DNA from: Mesostigma viride
Lineage: Eukaryota; Streptophyta; Mesostigmatophyceae; Mesostigmatales; Mesostigmataceae
NCBI GenBank assembly: GCA_009746045.1
Contig: RPFO01000667.1
Location: 6,287,254-6,337,253 of the forward strand
DNA length: 50,000 nucleotides
Direction: 5' to 3'
Below, piece after piece: positions 1 to 9,585 of the stretch. Numbering within the stretch: position 1 is the first letter of the stretch; each line of letters opens with the position of its first letter. The notes under the pieces were generated by a model. It made no database searches. It was not told where the DNA came from and saw only the letters and a program-made list of their open reading frames with translations. Both the position numbers and the translations under genes were made by a program.

Positions 1-177
1 GTTTTGTGCCCGGAAAAGTTACAATGAAGGGCATGGGATTTCTGAGATGTTCAGGTTATGCTCGAGACTGCCACACTCTGGGATGACGGCTGTGTGTGAA
101 GTGTCGATGGAGATATGCGGCGGGCGGGGTTATGCTCAGGCCGTCAGGGAGATGGCTATTTGGCGAGGGGAGGGGGT
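1..177. other. Unassigned sequence at window edge
   Basis: No convincing coding signal or repeat is visible. It lies upstream of the minisatellite and is probably intron or intergenic DNA of the PP2A subunit gene. Open frames across it are produced by the neighbouring repeat. Confidence 0.4.
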
Positions 178-437
178 TTGGTAGTCGAGCCACAACCATT
201 TGGTAGTCGACACGCAACCATTTGATAGTCGACACACAACCATGTGTTTGTCGAGCCACAGCCATTTGGTAGTCGACGGGCAACCATTTAGTAGTCGACA
301 CGCAACCATTTGATAGTCGACGGGCAACCATGTGTTTGTCGAGCCACAGCCATTTGGTTGTCGACGGGCAACCATTTAGTAGTCGACGGTCAACCATTTG
401 GTAGTCGACGGGCAACCATGTGTTTGTCGAGCCACAC
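178..437. repeat. 22-bp minisatellite with GTCGAC core
   Basis: About a dozen imperfect copies of a roughly 22-bp unit built on AACCATTTGGTAGTCGAC. Two variants alternate: one has GTCGACGGGC or GTCGACACGC, the other has TTTGTCGAGCCACA. Open frames through it on both strands arise from the repetition and are not genes. Confidence 0.85.
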
Positions 438-710
438 AGTGGATGCTGTCGCATTGAGCATTGGGTGAGCTGGCTTGCTGGCTTGCTGTGCTGTGAGTGT
501 CCCCGCTGCCCTTTTCGAGGGGGCATGTCCTGTGCCTTAGCAAGCGTTCCGTGTGCCGCGTCCAAGTGTTTAAAAAGTGTTCTATGTCCAGGGATCCCAG
601 TGGGACTGTCATGCTCATGCCTCCACGTATCCACATGCCTGCGGTCCGGCTGTGCGCGGCATTGGTCTGCCCCGCTGTTTGTGGTTTCGAACACACTCGG
701 CATACTTCAG

Positions 711-780
711 GTTCCAGTGCCTTGACCTGGACGGCAACGGGTACCTGACGCGTGACGAGCTCAAGTTCTTCTACGAGAGT
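711..780 (+). CDS. PP2A B''-type regulatory subunit, EF-hand exon
   Basis: Internal exon of a gene resembling the PP2A regulatory B'' subunits (animal PPP2R3, plant TON2/FASS), which bind the PP2A scaffold-catalytic dimer and direct its substrate choice, often at microtubule structures. An acceptor TTCAG ends at 710. The frame reads FQCLDLDGNGYLTRDELKFF, then YES. This is a calcium-binding EF-hand loop with ligands D, D, N, T and E at positions 1, 3, 5, 9 and 12. B'' proteins carry the very similar CLDLDGDG...EL.YFYE at this point. The donor is probably GTATGT at 781; GTGTAT at 779 is an alternative. Upstream exons were not found, and most of the protein must lie before the window. Up to three residues expected before the next exon are missing, so a micro-exon is possible. 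Family call moderate to good, from motif recall only. Confidence 0.65.
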
Positions 781-942
781 GTATGTGCTTGTCTGGCCGC
801 CTGTGTTCGCACATATTTTGTTTGTGCATTGCGAGAGTTCGCTTGTGGGTGCTGTCAGCTGGATATTCTTTGGAAGTGAGTAGTTTTATTTATGGACCTG
901 AACTAGATATTCTTAACCTTTAAACCGTGTACACTCTTCGGA

Positions 943-1199
943 AACAGATACGTAAGGTGGCCGATGGGCTATGTAACAGATACGGAAGGTGGCGGATGGG
1001 CTATGTAACAGATACGGAAGGTGGCGGATGGGCTATGTAACAGATACGGAAGGTGGCGGATGGGCTATGTAACAGATACGGAAGGTGGCGGATGGGCTAT
1101 GTAACAGATACGGAAGGTGGCGGATGGGCTATGTAACAGATATGTAAGGTGGCGGATGGGCTATGTAACAGATACGTAAGGTGGCGGATGGGGTATGTA
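943..1199 (+). repeat. 32-bp tandem repeat in a PP2A-subunit intron
   Basis: Eight near-perfect copies of a 32-bp unit beginning AACAGATACGGAAGGTGG and ending ATGGGCTATGT. The outer copies differ by a few bases (GTAAGG instead of GGAAGG). It lies in the intron between the exons at 711-780 and 1699-1752. Confidence 0.95.
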
Positions 1200-1698
1200 A
1201 TTTAGAGTGTGCATGTCGATGCGCTTGCTTGGATGAAAAATGAAAAATGCTCCAAGCAGATGATGGGTTGGTGTACGCCGTGCCCGCGTTACTTGCCTTT
1301 CCTTCTTTTGCCCTTTCTCACAGTGCCTGGTCCTTCTGTATTTTACTTCCTTCATCGCCCCCCCTTATCCTTGCCGTGACCTTTTTTACTGTTTCCTTTT
1401 TGTTCCTTTTTCACTTCCAGAAAATTCTACCCTGCCCGCACCTTCATTCTTTCCCATTCGTGCTCCTTCCCAGTACCCTCCACCGTATTGTTTCCCTGCC
1501 TTTTTGTGATTCTGGGCTTTGGGAATACTTTTACCTGCACTCTTACTCTCTTCCTCTCTTGCTTTCTCATTTCTTCCCGGCTGACGATACCCTTTTTCTC
1601 TTCTCACCGCCCTTTTCCTGTCCCGGCTTTGATTCTTCCCGCCGTCCCTCCCTTTTTCTTCTGTCTGTTGTCTCCCGTTCTGGTTTCCTTCGCGCCAG
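1200..1698 (+). other. Pyrimidine-rich 3' half of PP2A-subunit intron
   Basis: About 500 bp with strongly T/C-rich sequence from 1290 to 1690, leading into the acceptor GCGCCAG that ends at 1698. Long open frames here, on both strands, come from the compositional bias. No other feature seen. Confidence 0.6.
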
Positions 1699-1752
1699 GT
1701 GGACAAGAGCCGTCAGCCCGCGTGCGTGTCCTTCTCCGACCTGATGTGCCAG
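1699..1752 (+). CDS. PP2A B''-type regulatory subunit, 54-nt exon
   Basis: Short in-phase exon reading VDKSRQPACVSFSDLMCQ, bounded by acceptor GCCAG (ending 1698) and donor GTGGGT at 1753. In B'' subunits the FYE of the EF-hand segment is followed by a variable stretch and then F-E-D-x-L-C-Q; here the counterpart is FSDLMCQ. The phase is 0 on both sides, so it joins cleanly to the exons before and after. A degenerate copy of its last 25 nt plus the donor lies downstream at 1860-1894. Confidence 0.65.
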
Positions 1753-1859
1753 GTGGGTGCCTTTGGCAAGTAGTAGTAGGTTTAGAGTGGAGCAGCTCTA
1801 ACAATATTTTAAAGTGCTATAATATTCATAGATAATATTTGTACCCTCACGGTGGGAAC

Positions 1860-1894
1860 GTCCTTCTCGGACTTGATGTTCTAGGTAAGCGCCT
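1860..1894 (+). other. Echo of exon 1699-1752 end plus donor, in downstream intron
   Basis: Matches 1728-1762 at 28 of 35 positions and spans the exon end, the AGGT junction and the first bases of the intron. Read in the parent frame it gives S-F-S-D-L-M-F then a stop, and two of the codon differences are synonymous. Its donor-like AGGTAAG is closer to consensus than the real AGGTGGG. No acceptor was seen just before it, so it is probably not a used exon. Confidence 0.75.
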
Positions 1895-2416
1895 CGGCTC
1901 CGTGGTATCGATAGGCTTTAGGGTTTCAGCCGATTAGGGTTATATTGATCCTACTATAGGGTTATTGATTCAGCTATCAATATCATAGCGCTGGTATCCA
2001 CGCTTTTATCATTGCCCGGAAATTTTTTTGGCACCGTGACATGCTGGGTGCCACGCTCCTGCTTTCGCATTCGAGGCAGTAGAAAATTCCGGCGATTTTC
2101 TTCTTCCAGCCGTTGGAACGGGTGTCGATGAGTTTGTGCGGTCGAGCAAAGTGTGGCTGGCCTAGACAGTTGCATGTTAGGTTGCAACGTGGCACTGCGC
2201 ATACCATGGTACATTATGCAGGATCGACGCCCGTAGTGCTTGCCTGGCATCAGTTTTGTGTATTCATGTTTTTTCAGGGCACGGGCTACCGCCTGCTGGT
2301 CGCCTGCCTCTGATGTTTCTCGACCATGCCTCTCAATCAAGGCATGCGTTTTCCGGTATTGACTCACTAACCACCCCGGCAAGGAATGACCCCACCCCTG
2401 CCTGCCCCCCGCGCAG

Positions 2417-2581
2417 GTGTATGACATGGTGCGCCCGCTGGACGCGTCGAAGGGCCTCTCGCTGCATGACCTGCGGCGCTGCGGCCTGGCCTCGGGCGTG
2501 TTCAACATCCTGCTCAACCACTGTGACCTGCTGCTCTTCCGCACGACGCTCGAGTGGGACCGCGAGAGCTACCCGTTGTGA
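2417..2581 (+). CDS. PP2A B''-type regulatory subunit, terminal exon
   Basis: Last exon, after acceptor GCGCAG (ending 2416). It starts VYDMVRPLDASKGLSLHDL and continues RRCGLASGVFNILLN, matching the B'' pattern in which C-Q is followed by xxDMx.P, a T-L-x-D-L-K-x-C-K-L segment, and F-N-x-L-F-N. The ending is unusual. Known B'' proteins continue with an F-E-x-R-D-P-F segment, then T-E-W-D-R and a longer acidic tail. Here only LFRTTLEWDRESYPL precedes a TGA at 2579-2581, so about 15 internal residues and the tail are missing. The gene may have a shortened end, an unrecognised further exon, or be decaying. Confidence 0.65.
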   Translation: MYDMVRPLDASKGLSLHDLRRCGLASGVFNILLNHCDLLLFRTTLEWDRESYPL

Positions 2582-2770
2582 TTCGGCGAGCTCGTCGGCG
2601 ACAGGACGGGCAGGCTCCACAGTGCACCCCCCTGTACACGGCGCAAGCTAACCCCTTATATTCTATACCCTATAGGGGGGTAAGGGGGTTGGCTTGCGGT
2701 TAGTCTGTTTTGGGGCGATAATGTGCGTGTGTGAGCTGGGTCCAGCATGGCCAGTGTACGCAGGACGGGA

Positions 2771-2803
2771 CTCGAGTGGGTCCCCGAGAGTGACCAGTTG
2801 TGA
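2771..2803 (+). other. Echo of the terminal-exon end including the stop codon
   Basis: Identical to 2549-2581 at 28 of 33 positions, from CTCGAGTGGG to TTGTGA. It lies about 190 bp after the stop of the PP2A-subunit gene, in its 3' flank or 3' UTR. Confidence 0.7.
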
Positions 2804-3683
2804 CAAAGATGATAGATGTTCATTCGGTTCCCGGACGTGCCTGAGATGCCCTTTTTCCGGCTGGGCGTTTTGGTGGTCAGTCGTCAATGCTACACGTGCC
2901 CCTGGTGAAGGGCCTCTGCGCCATCCACCCTCACCGCGGTACCATTGGTTAATTGATCAGGGCTGCCGTGGTGGATGGAAGCTGGTTGTGGGTGGCCGCC
3001 TCGCTAAATAAAGAGCTGTTGTTGACATGGAGAGGAAACCAACGGCTGCCTGCGCGCCGATGCTGTTGCCGCTGTCACGGTGACAAGGGTCCTGTGACAG
3101 TATCCCTGGTCTGAGCGTGACCAGCTAGTAGCTCCTAGTGGCGCCTCCCGCGACGGAAGGTTGAGCTTGGGTGGAGAGCTAGATCCACCCTCTGTAATTG
3201 TAGTGCGCAGATGTCAGGGGCATCTATTGGGGTTGGTAGCGCGGCCCATCATGCGGCTGCTGCATTGTGCTGTTTGTATTTCTGTTTCTTACGCTGTTGC
3301 ATTACTGAAGATGCCGGTCCGGGCCGAGGTTGTGCCCCGGCGCATGCTCACAGCGTTTTGTACGATATGTCTGTTGTCATCGAGGCGATAAGCGAGCGAT
3401 TAGTCATTTGGTATACAAGTCATAGCTCGATACGAGACGTGACTAATTTACCTAAGCTGCCTAGCTAAATTTTTGGATGGTAGATAGGAAGCTGTTAGAA
3501 TGGTTGTGCGGATGCACTGTCTAGCTGGACACACCCACTGCAAACATTTAGTTGTCTCACTTCATATGAATAGGAATAGTTGTCTCACTTAATATGCATT
3601 CAATAAATGGACAGCAAGAAAATAAAATGGACAGCAATCTGGTTACCCTGTCAACTCGTCCTTTGACGTTGGGGTAATGCTCC
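2804..3683. other. 3' flank of the PP2A-subunit gene, no gene seen
   Basis: An AATAAA at 3006-3011 could be the polyadenylation signal. The rest has no supported open frame, repeat or RNA gene; it becomes more AT-rich after 3400. Confidence 0.4.
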
Positions 3684-3720
3684 GTGATTCCCCAACGGGA
3701 GCACGAGTTTAATTAACTCG
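3684..3720 (+). repeat. Non-LTR element 3' hairpin and tail
   Basis: Stem-loop at 3684-3704: outer stem GTG/CAC, one bulged A, inner stem TTCCC/GGGAG with a T-G pair, loop CAAC. GAGTTTAATTAA follows. It matches the 3' end of the RTE-like copy at 13557-14230, including an upstream GTAATGCTCCGT block. Remnant of an element end; no TSD found. Confidence 0.6.
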
Positions 3721-3752
3721 ATAAGATTTAAATTCAAGAAAAAACGTGTGAA

Positions 3753-3775
3753 ACATGACTCCGTTGGGAGATCAT
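3753..3775 (-). repeat. Older RTE-like 3' hairpin, minus strand
   Basis: On the minus strand: outer stem CATGA/TCATG, a bulged T, inner stem CTCC/GGAG, loop CAAC. The adjoining plus-strand sequence (GGCACATACTTCAT) resembles the 3' UTR of the copy at 3802-5019, which is itself inserted a few bases further on. This is therefore an older relative that received the newer insertion in its 3' UTR. Confidence 0.55.
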
Positions 3776-3801
3776 GTGGCACATACTTCATTTGATAAGA
3801 T

Positions 3802-5019
3802 TTAAAAAAATTAAATTATAACATGCCTCCGTGGGGAGGTCATGTAGCACATATTTCATGATGGATGGGGTGGAGGAAGCCGCGTGATCGAACTATCCTA
3901 ACTCTATCTAGAAAAGCCTAACTACACTACTCATCAAAACGCCTCCTCCGCTTGGGGGGAGGTGGCTTGCCCACAGGGTCGGGCGTGTGTGCCTTGACAA
4001 TCTTCTTCCACCGCTCCTTGTCCTGCATGGCAGTCCAAAGACGGGAGAGAGAGTGGATGCGGTACTCAAACTGGGCTGGGACCACTAGGTCGTCCAGCAA
4101 CATCTGGGTATAGGTCATGGCATGTTTCCCTACCTTTTTAGGAATGTTCTTGGGGCCAGGCCAGGTCAAAATGTGCCGCCCCGGTTGGCCGAGCCGCTGG
4201 GGACCGGCCAGACCAAGGGCGGTGTCGACCTGGCTGGTGCGAGCAAGATGTCCTACAAATGCTATCCTACGCTGTCTAATCTCGTCCGAAATACGCGGCA
4301 TACCGTGATACAAAGACTCTAAGGACCTACGCTGAGAAAACCCGACATTCAGGACCTGTCGGAGCATCCGGGTTACCGTGCCGTCTAGCTTGGCTGCCAG
4401 TGTTGCCGTGAGTGTCCATGCCTCGGCGCCATACGTGAGCACCGTGAGGACGAGGACCTTGAAGAGCATGCGCTTGCGGTGCTCGTCCAGGCCCTTGGAG
4501 CGCCAGTAGGTGTTGAGCGAACGGAGCTTGGCCCAGGAAAGGCCGATGCGGGTGTCCACATCGTCGGCAGTGTCCGGAAGCCAACTCCCCAACAGCTTGA
4601 AGCGGTCGCGGAGTGGGACCTCCGTCCCGTCTAGCAGGCGCGGCAGCGGTGGGCGACTGGAGGCCCCAATCACCATCGCCTCAGTTTTGACACTAATCTC
4701 CAACCCCACCGCCCTCGCCTCCAGGCCCAGACAGTCCAGCCAGGTCTGAATGTGCTCGGGGCGCGCGATGAGGGTGGTGCCGTCCGCGTAAATCAGGTCA
4801 GCCAGGCGGTAACCCGTGCTAACCCCGCCGTGCCCACGCTCGTTAAGGATGTCCAAGCCTGGCTCGAACCCCTTAAGAGCAGTAAAGCGCGCACGTGCCT
4901 GGCGCATGACGTGGTCCACGACAATAATGAACAGGTATGGAGACAGGACACAACCTTGCCACACCCCGTGGTGAAGGGGGAATGGTGGGGTGGTGCCTTC
5001 CGCAGTCCGCACTACTACT
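3802..5019 (-). mobile_element. 5'-truncated RTE-like non-LTR retrotransposon
   Basis: Minus-strand copy flanked by the 12-bp TSD ATTTGATAAGAT (3790-3801 and 5020-5031). It corresponds to the 3' third of the full-length element at 31758-35572 and ends in the same hairpin (3822-3844: stems CATG/CATG and CCTCC/GGAGG, bulged A, loop CCAC) with an AT-rich tail. By eye the two copies are identical over about 1.2 kb except for one base (4780 C versus 32740 T) and the tail. The 5' truncation with TSD is the usual result of incomplete target-primed reverse transcription. Confidence 0.92.
3927..5019 (-). pseudogene. RTE-like ORF fragment, RT catalytic motif altered to YADG
   Basis: Open for about 360 codons and encodes the second half of the RT plus the C-terminal domain (ILTYGAEAWTL-like segment and QRRIAFVGHLAR motif). 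The catalytic YADD of the intact relative reads YADG because of one substitution, so one of the two metal-binding aspartates is lost. The N-terminal endonuclease and first RT motifs are absent through truncation. Not expected to be active. Confidence 0.9.
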
Positions 5020-5232
5020 ATTTGATAAGATGGTAGCGGCTAAATATCAATGAACTCAGGGGCAATCTAATACGTGCAATCTAATAAGCCACGAGCCACG
5101 AGGTAGCCATGGCTGACGGCGGCGCTCATAACTTTCACGTTTGTGCACCGAATTCAGTCGTGAATACCACAATCGCTTCGTCTTTCTAAGACGCACATGC
5201 TGATATAATTTTCCGACGCTATTACGCAATAT

Positions 5233-6385
5233 ATGGCGAACAAACGCGCCTCGACACAACGCAGCCTGGCGGCTGCGCTCGGCAATGAAAATACGTCTGC
5301 AGCTTCGGCTGCAGCTTCGCCCTCAGGTCCGGCAGGCAGCGGTGACACCAGTCGCGCACTGGTGGCCGCCCAGCACCCTCCCGGGCTTCCTGCCTCGCCA
5401 TCGGCCTCGCCAGACCCTAAACGCAGCCGCTCATCCTTTCCACGCGAACCGCGTTTCAAGTACAACTCCTTCCATGCCGACGATCACGACTGGTTCAACA
5501 ACATTTCTCCGGTCGCTGCTATGCACTGCATTTTCTTCGGGGACTACGCCTCGCTTCTTGAGCTGTGCCTCTACTTTCACAGCATCCACCGCCTACTGGA
5601 ATTTGACGGCACTGATTTTAAACAGAGCCGCGAACCGCTGCTGACGGGCTTGTACCCCCGGCCCGAGCTTCAGCACCGATGATTCTCTGTTCCCTGCTGA
5701 CGAAGTCTGACGGCGAGATCTTGGCCCCCACCATCTCCGCAGCCACATACCGCTCCATCCTCACGGAAGCCTTTCAGCAGCACGTGACCCCCCTTGCCGC
5801 AGATGTGGCAGCGATGGGCGGCACGCTGGCTACTGAGCTCCCTCACATTTCCACCACCGTCACCTCCACCTCCACCCTCCTCGCCTCCACCTCCACTGCC
5901 ACCTCCACCTCCACCGCCGACATCAAAGCCCAGCTCCTCGACATCGACCAGCGTCTTAAGAACAATGCCATCGCTATCGAGGTCCTGCAGAACACCGCAG
6001 GCCTCACCGCCCAGGCAGTGAAGGACATTGCCGCCACTGAGCCAGCCCCGGCTGGCCTGGCCGGCAACTCTCCTCCCATCACCACCTGGGCGGACATGCT
6101 TAAGCAACACACCACCTCCACCACCTCCGCCGTCGCAGCCCAGCTTCAACGGCAGACGCTTGACCTCCGCGAGGAGGCCGAGCTCGCCAAGCGCAGCCTC
6201 GATCAACGTCATTGTCAAGAATCTCAAGATGGAGGAAGGTGAGAATTCCGAGAAGCTTGCGCGTGCTTTTGAGAGAGAAATCCTTGATCGCATCCAGGCC
6301 TTACTGGTGAGATCGAGCTGGCCGCCCACCGCCTTCCCCGCGCGCGGGGTAAGGCAGGGCCGCCCCCGCTCCTTCTCACCTTTAA
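5233..6385 (+). pseudogene. ORF1 (nucleic-acid-binding protein) 5' part, degraded
   Basis: Starts at the same ATG context (GCAATATATGG) as the intact ORF1 at 26109 and follows it to its LTF-K codon. The frame is broken: a stop occurs at 5680 after indels near 5620-5680, and reading resumes in another frame to about 6240, with a further shift after that. The continuation after the insertion is at 12801-13047. Confidence 0.85.
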
Positions 6386-6398
6386 CCCGTGTTTTTTT

Positions 6399-6449
6399 AC
6401 AACGCGATACATCGCGTTGTAGGGTTAGAACGCGATGTATCGCGTTGTA
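6399..6449. repeat. Subterminal palindromes of the TTAA element, left
   Basis: Two palindromes directly inside the left TIR: 6399-6420 (arms ACAACGCGAT and ATCGCGTTGT, 2-nt spacer) and 6429-6446 (arms AACGCGAT and ATCGCGTT, 2-nt spacer). A related palindrome lies just inside the right TIR. Such repeats are often transposase-binding sites; that role is inferred. Confidence 0.75.
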
Positions 6450-7098
6450 ATCTGACACGTGGCAAACCTAGTAAACATGCGATTTTTGGTCTGAAACTTT
6501 CAAGATAGGTCAGAAACATCTCATAGAATTCAAGAAAAAATCCTGGTATTTTTGGTATTTTTTTTGTGACAGCTGCAAACAAATATGTACCACTGAAATC
6601 AGGCATTTTCGCGGGACGAAGGTGAAGACGACGGCGATGGCGGCAGGTAGATCTCGCCAGTTTTCGCGCGAATTTCAGTGGCTGTTGGGTAGCATGACCA
6701 TGATGATCGATGCGTTCAAAGGTTGATAATTAGGTTTCTACGAGTTTGTTGAGGTACTGGGGCAAAGGAAACGTAGTTTTTTCCAGTTTCTCACCCAACT
6801 TTCATGCGGAAACCCTGGAAACCGGCATACATATTATTACGTCAAGACTCGGGTCTGCTGCGGCACCATGCTTGGTATTTCCATGGTGTTTCGACTTCTT
6901 AACACATGTTTATTCATTCCGAACGCCCGGACTCGATCTCGGCTAAACCGAGATTTGTGCAGACTTTTATTGGGTAGCTCCGGGCATGATGGTGCCTGCA
7001 AATAGCGTAAGGCGTGACCGTGGCTATTGCTACGGTATGCTGTATTTTCCTGGAAATGGCCTCTGCCACCGGCTCAATAGTGCTTGCAGGCGTAAGTG
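6450..7098. other. Left body of TTAA element, no gene seen
   Basis: No recognisable product. Short open frames only. Probably non-coding sequence of the TTAA element. Confidence 0.5.
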
Positions 7099-7216
7099 AC
7101 CATTCATCTTCATCATCCTGAACGACTCGAAAACGCGGAAAAGATAACGGCAGGCTCGAGCTACCATGGTCCGGATTCTCCCGATTTCTGGCCTGCGCTG
7201 GTTGTCTCTTTGATAT
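7099..7216 (+). repeat. Penelope-like terminal direct repeat, left copy
   Basis: 118 bp, identical by eye to 11650-11767. It begins ACCATTCATCTTCATC and ends with the element 3' terminus. The sequence before it is unrelated to the sequence before the right copy. Confidence 0.9.
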
Positions 7217-8151
7217 TAGATTGGTTGAATATAGTTCGTTTTCGGCTAGGAGGCGTGGCCTTTGCATGACGGGCAAGAGGATTTCAGCCGTGGGCAACCA
7301 AGCACACATGTCGTCGGGCTAGTCCGACGAGTGCGCACGTGAACCGGCACTCCCGGTCACACACGACACCATAGAGATAGTCAGCTGCACCGCCTCATGT
7401 CGGCGAAACCCATAGTTCCATCGGAATCGTTTCAGCGGCCGGCATTTCCTCTCCGCGTTTCCTCAACCTCGTTTTCAGGATCATACTCATCGTTCCTGCA
7501 TTTTCCTCTTCCACGCAGGTTGTGGCTTTTTTGAAAGCCACGAATGTACCCGGGGATGGGACGCTTCGGCTGCCTCAATGCCTACACATTCAATACGATG
7601 TCCCCCTCTCACCTTCCTCCATCATTCCGCTCACATTGCACTACGTGTCTGTGTTTTGTTCTTTTTCTTGTTCTCGTTTGTTTTGCTGTTCTTGTCCTTT
7701 TTCTTTTACTTTTACTGAGGGAGCTAGGCTGGGCTGCGCGCTGTGTGTGCTACTCTCGTGTTTTTCTGTGGGCACTTGAGAGACTAACCAAGGATCGGGC
7801 CCCCCACACGGCAATATCAGCCTTTGCTTTTGTTTACCCTCCCATATCTCTTTACAAACGCCAAAAAAACACAAAGGCAGGAGCACGGTGACTCATCTGG
7901 AACATGAAGAAGGGAAATCTTTTCGTTACAGGAAAGAGGTGTCAAGTATGACAATTGGAAGGCCCCCCCACTGGGAATCCACATGTTCCGAGTCCATTCA
8001 GCTGTGTTGTTAGCCACATCCTGCCCCGGGGAGATGCATCATGGACCACCGCTATCGCGTAACGGGTGTTACGCAGTGAATATTGACTTACCTCAATATG
8101 CTCCGCTCTGGTTCTGTTTGATGTCTTAGCTCTCAGTGCATCTGAATCATC
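7217..8151 (+). other. 5' untranslated part of the Penelope-like element
   Basis: About 0.9 kb between the left repeat and the first ORF. No coding region recognised; a T/C-rich stretch at 7600-7710 gives spurious open frames. Confidence 0.5.
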
Positions 8152-9585
8152 ATGAAACACCTTATGACTTTCTGGCATGCTCTTACCCTCCACAGAATAC
8201 GGCAATCCAGTGGCATTGATTACCGGAAGTACACTGCTATTTCTCGGCAGTTCCCCTATCGTATCTCCTCACAGGCATGGCGGAAGCGTTGTCGCATCAA
8301 CACGCGCCATAACCATCACTGCAAGGATGACCATACTCTACGTCGCCTCCGGCGCTTACAGCGCACGCATTTGTCGCTTACCAACTCCACTCGCCCACAC
8401 CCCGTAAGCACCCATCGCGTCATTTATGCCATTTACAACCGCAGGTACCCTCAGCGTATCTACGTTGGCCAGACGCAACGGGATGCCTGGACGCGTTTTC
8501 AGGAACATGTCCGAGCGGCACGCCGCCTTCATATTGGCCGCCCTGCCGCCAACGACGACACCCCCCTACATGGCGCCATGGCCCAATACGGGTGGTGGGA
8601 TTGGCGAGTCGTCCCCTTGGAACATGTCCCCGGCACCTTTACCGGCGCCGCTTTTCGCAAAGCCGCAGGGCATCGGGAAACGTTTTGGAAACGAATGTTA
8701 CATGCATTTCTGCCCCACGGTTTTTGCATTGAAGGCAAGAGTTTCAAAGCTCGGTCTCGCCGCCGCCCGCCTCCCCTCCGTCCCCGCCCTCTTATGTTCA
8801 TCCGTGCCTGGCGTCTGAAGCACAATCTCCACCCATATCGCCCCTATCCCCCCAGCGTCACCCCGGCCCCTCCACCTTCCACACATGTGTCCACCGATCC
8901 TTCCCTTTACTCCACCAGTCTCCGCTGCTTACGTCACATGTCTCGGCTTATGCAACGCGGCAACTTTCATGCATCCTATCTCGAAGCCTGCAGCTTGAAG
9001 AAGCTTACCAGCTTACACATTGCCGTCGGGTCGTGCTCCCCAGCTGATCTGCAAGTCCCCCGCTCCCATGCCACTAGTCTGCGAGGCCTTCTCTCACGTA
9101 TCATTCGGCACCGTGTCAATGGGAATGCAGATGCACTGCGTCCGCGCCGTTTGCTGATCTCACCTTTCATTCATGCTGCGATGGATGAGCTGTGTTTGCC
9201 ACACATTCTGCATTTGCCGCAAGTGCAGGCTGCGATGCCGCTCGTGGTGCGCAACACTTTCGGCACTCCCATTGCCGCCTGGCATTACTCTCCCACCTTG
9301 GGACAAATGGTTTTCAGCAACGGGAAGGTCAGCCGCGATACAACGCCCACCGAGCTGGCCACCATCTTGGCAGGGCCCTGCCCCTGCCAACAACAACGGT
9401 ATTTCAAGTACCTTGATCCCACCTCACAGCACGTCATGACCGCTGACCTCAGCATCCTGCCGAGCCACACGCTTGTAGACCTTTTTGCCAAAGGCACCAA
9501 GTTTCGGCCGTGGGTCCAGCGCACGTGTGCCAAAGAGGTGAATGCACTGCTCTCCACATCACTGCGCAAATTTGCAATGCCATGA
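8152..9585 (+). CDS. Penelope-like element ORF1: GIY-YIG endonuclease
   Basis: 477 residues. After a basic N-terminus, a GIY-YIG nuclease domain runs from about residue 88 to 185. It has RVIYAIYN for GIY, RIYVGQT for YIG, the catalytic arginine region RDAWTRFQEHV, an aromatic LHGAMAQYGWWDW segment, and the metal-binding glutamate in RETFWKRML (about residue 176). In retroelements this domain nicks the target DNA that primes reverse transcription. The C-terminal third carries a CPC motif (about 409-411), then a SQHVMTADLSIL segment and KGTKFRPW, which in related elements sit just before the RT. The stop TGA (9583-9585) overlaps the ATG of the RT ORF in the tetranucleotide ATGA. Confidence 0.85.
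   Translation: MKHLMTFWHALTLHRIRQSSGIDYRKYTAISRQFPYRISSQAWRKRCRINTRHNHHCKDDHTLRRLRRLQRTHLSLTNSTRPHPVSTHRVIYAIYNRRYPQRIYVGQTQRDAWTRFQEHVRAARRLHIGRPAANDDTPLHGAMAQYGWWDWRVVPLEHVPGTFTGAAFRKAAGHRETFWKRMLHAFLPHGFCIEGKSFKARSRRRPPPLRPRPLMFIRAWRLKHNLHPYRPYPPSVTPAPPPSTHVSTDPSLYSTSLRCLRHMSRLMQRGNFHASYLEACSLKKLTSLHIAVGSCSPADLQVPRSHATSLRGLLSRIIRHRVNGNADALRPRRLLISPFIHAAMDELCLPHILHLPQVQAAMPLVVRNTFGTPIAAWHYSPTLGQMVFSNGKVSRDTTPTELATILAGPCPCQQQRYFKYLDPTSQHVMTADLSILPSHTLVDLFAKGTKFRPWVQRTCAKEVNALLSTSLRKFAMP

Noticed and set aside
56-703. 215-codon minus-strand open frame
   Set aside because: It is formed mainly by the 22-bp minisatellite and overlaps a plausible plus-strand intron.
4117-5036. Plus-strand open frames over the truncated RTE-like copy
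   Set aside because: They are complements of the minus-strand RT reading frame and recur identically at 32077-32984.
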